Under the pieces are notes generated by a model. That model worked only from the letters and a program-made list of their open reading frames with translations, did no database searches and was not told the DNA's origin. DNA of 64,000 nt from Corallococcus macrosporus (GTDB lineage Bacteria; Myxococcota; Myxococcia; Myxococcales; Myxococcaceae), in NCBI RefSeq assembly GCF_017302985.1, contig NZ_JAFIMU010000008.1, positions 124,001 to 188,000 of the forward strand, read 5' to 3'. Below, one piece after another: positions 38,286 through 46,485 of the stretch. Each line of letters opens with the position of its first letter. Within the stretch, counting starts at the first letter, position 1. The translations under genes were made by a program, and so were the position numbers.

Positions 38286-38384
38286 GGGGCGCGAAGCAGG
38301 AGCGCGTCGGGGGAGCCCGGAGTGAACGAGGGCGGTTGGGAGCTCCCTCCCGGCCACCCTTCTCCTTGTTGGCTGCGCACGCCT

Positions 38385-39203
38385 TCAGCCGGAGGTCACG
38401 GCCCGCGCGAGCGCCTGGCGCACGGCAGCCCGCACGGGGACCGGCACCTCGTCGCCCGGGATGCGCCGGCACAGGGACACCGAGCGCTTGAGGGCATCGC
38501 ACGCCCCGGCGCAGCGCGGACAGCGCGTGAGGTGCTCCTCGATGCGCACGCAGGTCGCCTGGTCGAGCTCGCTCGCGGCGAAGGCCGTCAGCTCCTCGGC
38601 GAGTTCCGGGCACCCGGCGGGTGCGGCGGCTTCGCCGCCCTCGCCCATCAACGTGACGAGGTGCTCACGCAGCTGCATGCGCGCGCGGTGCAGCCGGCTC
38701 TTGAGGGCGCGCACCTCGATGCCCACCACCTGCGCCGCCTCCTCCGCCGACAGGCCCTCCACGTCGCGCAGGATGAGCGTCTCGCGGTAGGTGTCGGGCA
38801 GCGCGAGGATGGCGGCCTGCAGCACCTCGCCCATCTGCCGCGCGTGGGCGCCCTCGTCGGGGGCCGCGACCTCGGCATGGACAGCGGCCGCCGCGGGCGC
38901 GTCCAGGGCCTCGAGCGTGTCCGGCTCACCCGCACGCTTGCGGCGCGTGCGCAGGCAGTGCGTGCGCGCCACCTGGTACAGCCAGGTGGACAGCTCCGCC
39001 TCGCCGCGGAAGGCGTGCATGCCCTTGAAGGCAGCCAGCAGCGTCTCCTGCAACACTTCCTTCGCGTCCTCCTCCGAGCCGCACATGCGCAACCCGAAGC
39101 GGTACACCTGCTTCTCATGGCGGCCCAGGAGCGCCTCGAGCGCCCGTCCATCTCCGCCTTGCGCCAGGGTCAGCAGCTCCGCGTCGGTCTTGTCATTCGC
39201 CAT
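38385..39203 (-). CDS. ECF sigma factor with C-terminal zinc-finger domain
   Basis: 272 residues. Region 2: AKEVLQETLLAAFKGMHAFRGEAELSTWL in the standard place (about 45-75); region 4: GLSAEEAAQVVGIEVRALKSRLHRARMQLREHL (about 150-180). The C-terminus (about 205-250) has EEHLTRCPRCAGAC, a HxxxCxxC motif as in zinc-binding anti-sigma (ZAS) domains, fused on the same chain, so activity may be controlled by metal or thiol oxidation. Divergent from rhodanese with 122 bases between. It opens the sulfur island and is my candidate reader of the GAAT-N16-TGGCTC sites, by inference. Confidence 0.8.
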   Translation of the reverse strand: MANDKTDAELLTLAQGGDGRALEALLGRHEKQVYRFGLRMCGSEEDAKEVLQETLLAAFKGMHAFRGEAELSTWLYQVARTHCLRTRRKRAGEPDTLEALDAPAAAAVHAEVAAPDEGAHARQMGEVLQAAILALPDTYRETLILRDVEGLSAEEAAQVVGIEVRALKSRLHRARMQLREHLVTLMGEGGEAAAPAGCPELAEELTAFAASELDQATCVRIEEHLTRCPRCAGACDALKRSVSLCRRIPGDEVPVPVRAAVRQALARAVTSG

Positions 39204-39256
39204 CCCATGCTCATAACGCCGCTCCGAGCCCGCGCAGCCCCCGTTCACCTGGGGGT

Positions 39257-39282
39257 GAATCCTCGACGGCGTCCCGTGGCTC
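39257..39282 (+). promoter_or_regulatory. Class-1 promoter-like site GAAT-N16-TGGCTC (rhodanese)
   Basis: GGGGGTGAAT then 16 bases, then TGGCTC, 43 bases before the rhodanese ATG. The same GAAT-N16-TGGCTC spacing recurs at 41284-41309 and 49263-49288. Overlaps the TTCACC/GGTGAA inverted repeat at 39244-39259. Confidence 0.55.
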
Positions 39283-39325
39283 ACACCTCGCACCGCAGCC
39301 CCACCTGTCTCCAAGGAGCCCCGCC

Positions 39326-39757
39326 ATGTCCCGCCCCTCCATCCGCTTCCTGGCCGCCGCCGGCCTCGGGTTTGCCCTGCCCCTCGCTGTCGTGGGCGCA
39401 TGTGCGACGCCGCGCGAGGAGGTGGCGCCGGCCACGCGGCCGGCCACCGCCGTGACGGCCACACGCGCACAGGAGCTCGTGGCCCATGGGGCCCTGCTGC
39501 TCGACGTGCGAACGCAGGAGGAGTACGGCGAAGGCCACCTCGTGGGCGCGCAGCACCTGTCGCTGCAGTCGCTCCAGGCCGGCGAGCGCCCCGCCATTCC
39601 CGCGGACCAGCCCGTCATCGTGTACTGCCGCACCGGGCGGCGCAGCGCCCAGGCGGCGCAGGTGCTGCGTGAGGCGGGCTTCCAGCACGTCCACGACCTG
39701 GGCGCCATGGAGAACGGCGTCGGGGCATTCGGTGCGAGCCCTGCCGTGGGGCAATAG
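39326..39757 (+). CDS. Rhodanese-domain lipoprotein
   Basis: 143 residues. Signal peptide with a likely lipobox VVGAC, then a single rhodanese domain (about 40-135): LLLDVRTQEEYGEGHLVGA and the active-site loop VIVYCRTGRRS with the persulfide-carrying Cys. Periplasmic rhodaneses take part in sulfane-sulfur transfer. AAGGAGCCCCGCC before ATG 39326 is an excellent ribosome site. First gene of a three-gene unit with thioredoxin and the CPLC protein. Confidence 0.8.
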   Translation: MSRPSIRFLAAAGLGFALPLAVVGACATPREEVAPATRPATAVTATRAQELVAHGALLLDVRTQEEYGEGHLVGAQHLSLQSLQAGERPAIPADQPVIVYCRTGRRSAQAAQVLREAGFQHVHDLGAMENGVGAFGASPAVGQ

Positions 39758-39885
39758 GTGTAGAGCCTTCCCCGATACACCTGAATCCTCCCGGGACGGC
39801 CCTGGCTCCCACGTGTCGAGGCCGGGGCGACGAGCGCCCCGCCCCGCAGCCCCGCGCGGGCGTGGAGGAAGAAGACAGGGCGACG

Positions 39886-40263
39886 GTGAACGTCACGGCA
39901 GCGAACCTCAAGCAAACAGTGGGAAGCCCCGGCATCGTGGTGCTGGACTTCCGGGCCGCGGGGTGCGCGCCGTGTCGTGCCTTCGCCCCCGTCTTCGAAG
40001 CCGCGGCGGCCGTCCACCCGGACGTCACCTGGGGGAAGGTGGACACGCAGGCGGAGTCGGCACTGGCAGGCGCGCTCGGCATCCGCTCCATCCCCACGGT
40101 GGCGGTGTTCCGCGACGGCATCCCCGTCTTCGCGCAGCCAGGCGTACGGCCCGCCTCTGCCCTTGAAGAGGTGCTCGCCCAGGTGCGTGCGCTCGACATG
40201 GACGCGGTGCGCCAGGAGGCGTCACGGCACGCCCCTGCAATGCGCGGCCAGGAGGGTGCGTGA
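39886..40263 (+). CDS. Thioredoxin-like protein (CAPC active site)
   Basis: 125 residues. Thioredoxin fold with the redox site CAPC (usual thioredoxin CGPC), Trp replaced by Gly in front (AAGCAPC), and cis-Pro IRSIPTVAVFRDG. No signal peptide, so cytoplasmic. Start chosen at GTG 39886; GTG 39862 is possible too. The stop overlaps the next gene's ATG. May reduce persulfides or protein disulfides made by the neighbours. Confidence 0.75.
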   Translation: MNVTAANLKQTVGSPGIVVLDFRAAGCAPCRAFAPVFEAAAAVHPDVTWGKVDTQAESALAGALGIRSIPTVAVFRDGIPVFAQPGVRPASALEEVLAQVRALDMDAVRQEASRHAPAMRGQEGA

Positions 40264-40493
40264 TGTCCCGCGAGACGACGGACGCGGGGAACTGCCAGGG
40301 CAGCGGCAACGAACTCCTTGCGAGCGGGCTGGGCGTGGGGGCCGTGGGAGCACTGGGCGCGCTCGTCACGGGCGCGGTCTGCCCGCTGTGCATCGTGGCC
40401 ACGCCCGCGCTGCTCGCCGTGGGACTCGTGCAGAAGTGGCGCGCACGGCGCACCGCGAGCGAGGTTTCCCCGCCCGCGGCGCCATCGGCGTAG
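40263..40493 (+). CDS. Small membrane protein with CPLC motif
   Basis: 76 residues with two hydrophobic stretches in one long patch (about 20-55): AVGALGALVTGAVCPLCIVATPALLAVGL. A CPLC motif sits inside the membrane segment, reminiscent of vitamin-K epoxide reductase-like or mercury-transport membrane cysteines, though too short for either. TGATG overlap with thioredoxin means translational coupling, so the pair probably works together, for instance moving electrons or sulfur across the membrane. Confidence 0.6.
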   Translation: MSRETTDAGNCQGSGNELLASGLGVGAVGALGALVTGAVCPLCIVATPALLAVGLVQKWRARRTASEVSPPAAPSA

Positions 40494-40528
40494 GAAGGTC
40501 GCGTTGCGGCCTTCCCCCCGCCCAGAGG

Positions 40529-41239
40529 TCAGGCCTGGGGTGAGGACGTCTGAGTGGGCGAGATGACCCCGCAGGCGAGGTTCGCCGGCACCGCCTCGTT
40601 CAGCTTCTTGGGGGGCGGCAGGTTGAGGTTGCCCATCAGTTGCACGAAGGCCTCGCGCTCGCGGTGGGCGGCGCGCGTGTTGTAGCGCTTCTCCTCCGCG
40701 ATGCTGCTCTGGGTGTGGCCGTTGTAGTCGTGGGCCGGGTACACCTCGGTGTCGTCCGGGAGTTTGAAGAGCACACCGGTGATGGAGTCGAAGAGGTGCC
40801 CGGCGTCCCCATTCTGGAAGTCCGTGCGGCCGGCGGAGCGCACCAGCAGGGCGTCCCCGGTGAAGACGCGCTTGCCTATCCGGTAGCTGACGCTGTCGTC
40901 GGTGTGGCCGGGCGTCTCGAGCACCTCCACCCGCAGGGCGCCCAGTGCCAGCACGTCACCGTGGTGCACCTTGACGTCCACGCAGGGTGCCCCCCGGTGG
41001 CTGGCCACCACGCGCGCGCCGGTGCGCTGGCGCAGCAGCCCCGCGGCCGTCACGTGGTCCGCATGCACGTGCGTGTCCAGCACGTATTCGAGCGTGAGGT
41101 CCAGTTCCTTCAGCAGGTTCAGGTCGCGCTCGACCTGCTCATGCACCGGGTCGATGAGCAGCGCCTGGCGGGTGCGCCCGTCGGCGAGGAGATAGGTGTA
41201 GGTGGAGCTTTCGGAGTCGAAGAGCTGACGGAAGAGCAT
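40529..41239 (-). CDS. ETHE1/Blh-type persulfide dioxygenase (MBL fold)
   Basis: 236 residues, metallo-beta-lactamase fold with the ETHE1 metal site: THVHADHVTA, ETPGHTDDSVSY and YPAHDYNGHT. Such enzymes oxidise glutathione persulfide to sulfite. In other bacteria (Blh) they sit with YeeE/YedE and TauE/SafE genes in H2S-detoxification operons, as here. ATG 41239 has GGAGAAGGAAACCCCC upstream. Convergent with the CPLC gene. A class-1 promoter-like site lies at 41284-41309, about 45 bases before the start. Confidence 0.85.
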   Translation of the reverse strand: MLFRQLFDSESSTYTYLLADGRTRQALLIDPVHEQVERDLNLLKELDLTLEYVLDTHVHADHVTAAGLLRQRTGARVVASHRGAPCVDVKVHHGDVLALGALRVEVLETPGHTDDSVSYRIGKRVFTGDALLVRSAGRTDFQNGDAGHLFDSITGVLFKLPDDTEVYPAHDYNGHTQSSIAEEKRYNTRAAHREREAFVQLMGNLNLPPPKKLNEAVPANLACGVISPTQTSSPQA

Positions 41240-41283
41240 GGGGGTTTCCTTCTCCGCGGGACGTGAAGACGATGTGCGGGTGG

Positions 41284-41309
41284 GAGCCAGGGGGCGGCAG
41301 AAAAGATTC
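41284..41309 (-). promoter_or_regulatory. Class-1 promoter-like site GAAT-N16-TGGCTC (persulfide dioxygenase)
   Basis: Reading leftward: GGGGGCGCGAAT, 16 bases, TGGCTC. Downstream start 41239 at 45 bases. Confidence 0.55.
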
Positions 41310-41348
41310 GCGCCCCCTGGCGCCGGGGCTGCCTGCCCTGCGGTCGGG

Positions 41349-41807
41349 CTAGTAGCGGATGACCTGGTAGCCCTCGGCCACGAGGCGGGAGAGCTCGGCG
41401 ACGCCGTTCGGCACCACCTCGGCGGCCGGCTGCAGCTTCTTCGGGTCGATGTCGTACTTCTTCAGCGCGCTGCCGCAGGCCACCAGCCGCACCCCGGCGG
41501 CCCTGGCCTTCTCGGCCGCCTGCCTCACGCTTTCCGGCACGGCCTTCACGGTGGGGTCCAGCGACACGATGGAGCGCCCGTAGCTCAACCACACCACGTC
41601 CGAGAGGTAGCCGGACTCCTTGGCCGCCACCGCGTGGCGGAAGCTGCTGGTGAGGGTGCCCACGTCCTCGAGCCCGGTGGTGGCCACGAAGACGAGCTTG
41701 CCCTTCTGCGCGGGCCGCGGCGGCCGCGCATCCGGGCTGGCGGCGAGCGCCGCGGCGGGCACGGCGAGGAGGAGTGCGGCGAGCAGGGTGAAGAGGGTGC
41801 GGTGCAT
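41349..41807 (-). CDS. Exported DsrE/DsrF-like sulfur-relay protein
   Basis: 152 residues with a Sec signal peptide (ALAA cut near residue 22) and a DsrE-like domain: GKLVFVATTGLEDVGTLTSS, then VRLVACGSALKKYDI containing the conserved sulfur-binding Cys. Periplasmic DsrE-like proteins carry sulfur or help mobilise zero-valent sulfur. AGGAGCCCC before ATG 41807 is a good ribosome site. It is 44 bases downstream of the SoxB-like gene on the same strand. Confidence 0.75.
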   Translation of the reverse strand: MHRTLFTLLAALLLAVPAAALAASPDARPPRPAQKGKLVFVATTGLEDVGTLTSSFRHAVAAKESGYLSDVVWLSYGRSIVSLDPTVKAVPESVRQAAEKARAAGVRLVACGSALKKYDIDPKKLQPAAEVVPNGVAELSRLVAEGYQVIRY

Positions 41808-41851
41808 GGGGCTCCTGTCTGCGGGTGAGGGGTGAAGGGGGAAGAGCGCGT

Positions 41852-43474
41852 TCAGGGCAGTTGCTGGGTGCGCAGCACGGGCGGCAGGTCCTCCCCGACC
41901 GCGCGCCCCTGCAATCCACCGTTCAGCTCGGGACGCGTGGCGAGGTAGCGGCGCACGGCCTCGTGCGCATCGACCTCCAGGGTGCGTGTCTCCGTCGCGC
42001 CGGGAATGCGGCAGAGCATGTCGGGCGTGTCTCCCTCGCGCTCGCAGGCGGCCACGGTGTACACACGGGCTTCGTCCAGCGGCTCGCCGTTCACCTCCGC
42101 CGAGAGGAGCCGCTGGCCCTTGGGCGCATTCGCGCGAAAGCGCAGCGTCATCCCCGAGGGCCGAGGCAGCCAGCCGCCGAAGCGCTTCTCGGCGTCCCGC
42201 GCGAAGACGTTCTCCAGCTCCTGCTCCCAGAAGTCACGCAGCTGCTTGCCGGTGAGCTTGCCTGTCTTCACCGGGTTCACCACTGGGAAGAAGTTCCACA
42301 GGTCCGCCTCGCGCACCGGCCCGGGAAGGAGCGGCGTGCCGAAGCGGAAGCCATTGGACAGGCCAATCTCGGTCCCACCGGCGGCGCGGATGGCATCCGC
42401 GAGCATGTTGTCGAGCGGGTTCTCCACCACGGCGTAGCGCGCGAGCGTCACCCCGGTGTGCCCCACCTCCTTGGACAGCCGCGGCCCCAGGGGTGCGAGC
42501 GCGGCGTCCACCAGCCTCACGACTTCGGGACGCTCCGGGAAGCGCGCGGCCGTCAGCTCGAGAAGCTCCCACTTCCTCTCCACCACCTTGCCGCCCTCGA
42601 CCCACAGGTCCAGCCGGCCGAGGAATGAGCCAAAGGCTCCGGGCTCCACCACCCAGCTGCCTCCGCGCTCGATGGGCACGTAGGTGCGCTCGTGGGTGTC
42701 GGCGGACAGGTGCGCGTCCACGCCAGGCACCTGGTCCGCGAGCGCCACCGCCTTGGAGAGGCCCACGTGCGTCATCAGCAGCACGACGTCCGCGCGCTCC
42801 TGCTCGCGCACCTCGCGCACCAGGGCGGGCAGCGCCTCGGGGCCGTCGTAGCGCAGGCCCTCGCTGTAGCCGGGGGGCTGCCGGCGCGGCACGTCCGGGT
42901 CCGTGAAGCCGACGACGGCGATCCTCACGCCGGCCACCTCCCTCAACAAATAGGGGGAGAAGAGCCGCTCGCCGCTCGCCGCATCGCGCAGGTTGGCGGC
43001 GAAGAGCGGGTAGTTGAGCTGGCGGGCACGCTCGCGCAGCACCCCGGGGCCGTAGGCCACCTCCCAGTTGCCGGGCACCGCGCCCTGCAGCCCCAGCGCG
43101 TTGAGCGGCGCGATCAGCGCCGCCCCCTCGGTGAGCGCCGCCTCGCCCGAGCCCTGCAATGTGTCGCCAGCGTCCAGCACCAACACGTCGCCACCGCGCT
43201 CACTCCTGATGCGCTCGATGGCCGCGGCCACGCGTGCGAAGCCGCCGGCCATCTCGATGCGCTCCTCGCCATCGCGCCAGAACAGCTCCGGGTGCGCGCG
43301 CAGCTGCGCGTGCAGATCCGCGACGTAGAGGATGGTCACCTGACGGCGCGAGCCCTGGGCCGAAGTGGCCCCGGTGGGGGCGGGCGGTGTAGCCGCGGGG
43401 CGGAGCACCGTGCGCGCACAGCCGGCGGCGAACCACACGGCAGCGAGTCCGAGGAGGAGGAGTCGACGGTACAT
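41852..43474 (-). CDS. SoxB-like 5'-nucleotidase-family lipoprotein
   Basis: 540 residues. Lipobox FAAGC (Cys19). Metallophosphatase domain with ADLHAQL, LDAGDTLQGSG, GNWEVAYG, THVGLS and SADTHERTY, then a 5'-nucleotidase C-terminal domain (VVNPVKTGKLTGKQLRDFW). In 5'-nucleotidases the third block is GNHE; in SoxB thiosulfohydrolases it is GHWE. Here GNWE combines the two, so the assignment leans to SoxB. No SoxYZ, SoxAX or SoxCD is near, so its usual carrier-bound substrate would be missing locally. Fits the island as a sulfate-releasing hydrolase. Confidence 0.68.
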   Translation of the reverse strand: MYRRLLLLGLAAVWFAAGCARTVLRPAATPPAPTGATSAQGSRRQVTILYVADLHAQLRAHPELFWRDGEERIEMAGGFARVAAAIERIRSERGGDVLVLDAGDTLQGSGEAALTEGAALIAPLNALGLQGAVPGNWEVAYGPGVLRERARQLNYPLFAANLRDAASGERLFSPYLLREVAGVRIAVVGFTDPDVPRRQPPGYSEGLRYDGPEALPALVREVREQERADVVLLMTHVGLSKAVALADQVPGVDAHLSADTHERTYVPIERGGSWVVEPGAFGSFLGRLDLWVEGGKVVERKWELLELTAARFPERPEVVRLVDAALAPLGPRLSKEVGHTGVTLARYAVVENPLDNMLADAIRAAGGTEIGLSNGFRFGTPLLPGPVREADLWNFFPVVNPVKTGKLTGKQLRDFWEQELENVFARDAEKRFGGWLPRPSGMTLRFRANAPKGQRLLSAEVNGEPLDEARVYTVAACEREGDTPDMLCRIPGATETRTLEVDAHEAVRRYLATRPELNGGLQGRAVGEDLPPVLRTQQLP

Positions 43475-43536
43475 TCAGGGGACCTTTCGGGGTGGAAGGA
43501 GGCTGGCGGAAGGACCCGGAGAGCTCCGCGCGTCCG

Positions 43537-44781
43537 CTAGCCGGGCCAGGCCTGCGTGCCCCAGGGCAGCGCGGGCGCCACCTGCGCGCAGGCACCCGCG
43601 CCGATGGCCGCGAGCCCCTGTGCGAGCGCCGCCTGCGACTGCTCGCCAACGCGGCGCGACACCTCGCGACCGCCGGCCTCGAGGAAGAGGAAGGTGGGCA
43701 CGCCGCGAATGCCGTGTCGGGCCGCGGCCTGGCGGCCCTCCGCGCTGCCCACGTCCACGAGCAGCACGTCCACGTCGCCGCGCGCCGCGCAGGACTGCTG
43801 CAGCCGCGCCACCACGGGCTTCATCCGCTGGCACACCGGGCAGCTCTGGCTCACGAACTCCACCATCGTCGGGCGCTGCAGGAGCGCCAGCGGTGCGCTG
43901 CCCGCGGGCAGCGTTGGAGTGAACGTGGGCTCCGGCAACGCGCATGCCGTCGTGCCCCCACTCCCGGGGGTACATGCGGCTGTCTCGGAGGCGCCGAGGT
44001 CCGCATCCCGCTCCGGCGTGCGGGAGGTGAGCGTCGCGGCGGGCGCGGCCTGCGCCGCCACCGGCGCGGGCTCCAGAGGACTGTTCGTCGGGGTGAGCAG
44101 CGCAAGCGAGTCGGTGAGGAGCAGCAACCCCAGCGCCGCGAGCAGTGCGCCCGTGGCAAGCTCCGCCTTGCGCAGGTGGCGCTTCATCCCGTCCATCCAG
44201 CGCAGCACGAGGGGCGCGGCGGCGGCCGCGGCCAACAGCGGCACGGAGAGCCCCAGCGCATAGGTGCCCAGGTAGAGCGCCCCCGTCATGGGCTCCGAGG
44301 TGGAGGCGGCCGTGTACGTGAGCACCCCGCCGAGCACCGGCCCGATGCAGGGCGTCCAGCCCAGGGCGAAGGCGCCACCGAAGAGGAAGGCGCTCAGCAC
44401 GTTGCCGCCGCGCTGCACGCGCGTGAGCCACGGACGCCCCTCGCGCTCGAGCCACGGCACCTGGATGACACCCAGCTGCTTGAGCCCGAAGAGGAAGAGC
44501 AGGAGCCCGCCCAGTTGCAGCACCCAGCCGCGGTGCTGCGCGAGCGCGCCGCCCACTGCGCTCGCCGCCATGCCCAGCGCCACGAACACCGTGGAGAGGC
44601 CCAGCGAGAAGGCCACCGCCACGCCCCAGGGCCGGCGCACGGGCCCGCCCGCCTCGCCGCGCAACTGCGGCAGCGACACGCCCGCGAGGAAGGAGAGGTA
44701 GAGCGGGATGAGCGGCAGCACGCAGGGGGAGACGAAGGTGAGCAGCCCCGCGAGGAAGATGCCTGGAAGCCCCAGACTCAT
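43537..44781 (-). CDS. CcdA-type thiol exporter fused to thioredoxin (DsbD-like)
   Basis: 414 residues. Six hydrophobic helices (about 5-235) with the CcdA/DsbD motifs FVSPCVLPLIP and LGWTPCIGPVLG, each holding one of the paired redox Cys, followed by a Pro/Ala/Thr-rich linker (235-285) and a thioredoxin domain with CPVC (about 300-405, cis-Pro GVPTFLF). It should move electrons across the inner membrane to periplasmic partners such as the TlpA-like lipoprotein. A class-2 promoter-like site lies about 60 bases upstream (44841-44868). Start ATG 44781. Confidence 0.82.
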   Translation of the reverse strand: MSLGLPGIFLAGLLTFVSPCVLPLIPLYLSFLAGVSLPQLRGEAGGPVRRPWGVAVAFSLGLSTVFVALGMAASAVGGALAQHRGWVLQLGGLLLFLFGLKQLGVIQVPWLEREGRPWLTRVQRGGNVLSAFLFGGAFALGWTPCIGPVLGGVLTYTAASTSEPMTGALYLGTYALGLSVPLLAAAAAAPLVLRWMDGMKRHLRKAELATGALLAALGLLLLTDSLALLTPTNSPLEPAPVAAQAAPAATLTSRTPERDADLGASETAACTPGSGGTTACALPEPTFTPTLPAGSAPLALLQRPTMVEFVSQSCPVCQRMKPVVARLQQSCAARGDVDVLLVDVGSAEGRQAAARHGIRGVPTFLFLEAGGREVSRRVGEQSQAALAQGLAAIGAGACAQVAPALPWGTQAWPG

Positions 44782-44840
44782 CGCGCCACTCCAGTGCTCT
44801 GACGGGTGGCCCGCACATGACGTTCACGCATGGGCAGGGA

Positions 44841-44868
44841 GACACGGACGGGGCCCACGGAAGTTCCC
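44841..44868 (-). promoter_or_regulatory. Class-2 promoter-like site GGGAAC-N16-CGTGTC (CcdA-Trx)
   Basis: Reading leftward GGGAAC at 44868-44863, 16 bases, then CGTGTC at 44846-44841. It matches the general ECF promoter plan (GGAAC-N16-CGT). Identical elements and spacing occur before the sigma gene at 47795-47822. Confidence 0.6.
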
Positions 44869-44943
44869 GCCGCCATGCGCGATGGCTCCGACCCATGAAT
44901 CGCGTGCGAAGGGCGGCGTGCGTGCGTGCGTATCTAGAGCACC

Positions 44944-45450
44944 ATGCGCCGCCACCGCCTGTCCCCTGCCCTGCTGCCCGCCCTCGCGCTCTGCATGCTG
45001 CTCAGCGCCTGCGACCGCTACGACCGGCCCAACCTCCCCGTGCCCGAGAGCTTCTCGGCGCGCACGCTGGAGGGCCGCGGCCTTGAGCGCGCGGGCCTGC
45101 TGGGCAAGCCCTGGGTGGTGAGCATCTGGGCACCAGGTTGATACGCCTGTGCTCGGAAGTTGCCCGAGCTGGACGCGGTACGCCGCGAGTACGAGCCGAA
45201 GGGGGTGGGCTTCCTCGCGCTCTCGCTCAACCCGAGCGAGGAGCGAACGGTGCGCGAGGCGGCGAGGCTCGGCCTGGGCATGACGCTCGCCATCGCGCAG
45301 GGCGAGGTGCTCGGCCCGCTGCACGTGTCCACCGTGCCCGCTACGGTCTACATCGACCGGCACGGCGTGGTGGTGGCCGCCATCAGCGGCGAGCGCGACC
45401 GGGCCTTCCACACGCGGCGCGTGAAGGCACTGCTCGCAGGGAGCCCGTAG
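44944..45450 (+). CDS. TlpA-like thioredoxin lipoprotein with in-frame TGA at active site (candidate selenoprotein)
   Basis: 168 residues if TGA at 45139-45141 (residue 66) is read through. Lipobox MLLSAC near residue 23; then VVSIWAPG-TGA-YACARKLPELD. In TlpA/ResA this loop is W-x-x-x-C-x-x-C, so TGA sits exactly at the first, nucleophilic Cys of CxxC, giving UYAC. Downstream the frame stays open and keeps VGFLALSLNP and cis-Pro STVPATVYIDRHG to a normal C-terminus. Read as a stop, the product would be a 65-residue stub. A 6-bp hairpin follows the TGA. Alternatives are a nonsense mutation or sequencing error. Full length otherwise normal for TlpA. Confidence 0.6.
45151..45169 (+). promoter_or_regulatory. 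Hairpin just after TGA, possible bacterial SECIS
   Basis: GCTCGG and CCGAGC form a perfect 6-bp stem with a seven-base loop AAGTTGC, starting 10 bases after the TGA. The loop G is 18 bases past the TGA, inside the range known for bacterial SECIS elements, although it is third in the loop rather than first or second. The stem lies in coding sequence, as bacterial SECIS elements do. Hairpins of this size are common in GC-rich DNA. Confidence 0.35.
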
Positions 45451-45533
45451 GCACGCCCCGCCAGCGCGAAGCCCGAGGCGGCACCGGGCAAGCGGCGCCG
45501 CCTCTTCGGGCTCTTCTGAACCCGCTGCGGCGC

Positions 45534-46432
45534 CTACCCGATGCGCAGCAGGCGGATGAGGCCCCACGCCATGCGCGCGAGTCCTCCAAAGCCCAGCAGG
45601 CCCGCGTAGATGACCTTCATGCCGGCCTTGCGGATCATCTGGAAGGGCGTGGCCAGGCCCATGGCCGCCATCGCAATCACCATCAGGAACACACTGGTGG
45701 TGGACAGGCCCGCACGCAGCGAGGGCGCGAGCAGCACCACGCGGGTGAGCTTCACCCGCGTGCCCAGGTCACCGGCCTCGGTGCCCCAACTGAAGGCGGC
45801 CGCCATCACCTGCGCCACCTCGTGCGGCGTGGAGCCGGAGAGCACGGCGAGCTGCAGGGTGCTGAAGCCCAGCAGGGGCCCCGCGAACACGTAGAGGAGC
45901 ACGCCCGCGGTGCCCAGGATGCCGCACAGCCCCACGGCCAGCGTGGTGTCCTCCTCGTCCGCGCGCGTCACGCTGCTGGCCGCCACCACCGCGCTCGCCC
46001 GCACACCGAGGTGCCCACGGCGAGCAGCATGGCGAGCCTCGAGGGCACGCCGAAGCGGCGCGCCAGCCACGCGATGCCCGCGATGCCCACGGCGATGACG
46101 GCCAGGTCCAGCAGCAGGATGCGCAGCCCCGCCTTGGCCACGAGACCGAAGTCCAGCCGCGCCCCCATCAGCACGATGCCCAGGCGCAGCACCGTCTTCG
46201 CCGAGAGGCGGTTGACCTCGGCGAGCACCTGCGGCAGCCCCATCACCGCGCACAAGGCACGTCCGATAAGCAGCGCCACGGTGAGGGGCCCCACCACCTT
46301 GAGCCCCGGCAGCGTGGCGAGCCAGTAGCTCACGATGGCGAGCGCCACGGCCAGCAGCATGCCGGGGGCGCGCACGCGCCAGGGAGAGGAAGCGCTCGCA
46401 GGCGCGGCGGAGACGACAGGGGTGGGCGTCAT
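45534..46432 (-). pseudogene. YeiH-type transporter with a one-base frameshift
   Basis: Nine to ten hydrophobic helices of the YeiH/UPF0324 (putative sulfate exporter) family. The N-terminal 145 residues (MTPTP... to LLAVGTSVCG) are in one frame and the rest (SAVVAASSVTRADEEDTTLAVGLC onward) in another. The family reads TSVCGASAVVA across this point, so one G is missing at about 45997-46002. Total length 899 is one base short of 300 codons. Either a recent mutation, programmed shift or assembly error. Confidence 0.7.
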
Positions 46433-46485
46433 CGGTGGTCCAGGCCGGGGTTGAAAAACGCGTCGCGGGGGCCCACCCGTGCCGC

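Noticed and set aside
44896-44922. TGAAT-N16-CGTGCG upstream of the TlpA-like gene as a promoter
   Set aside because: Matches only half of each class; kept out of the promoter set.
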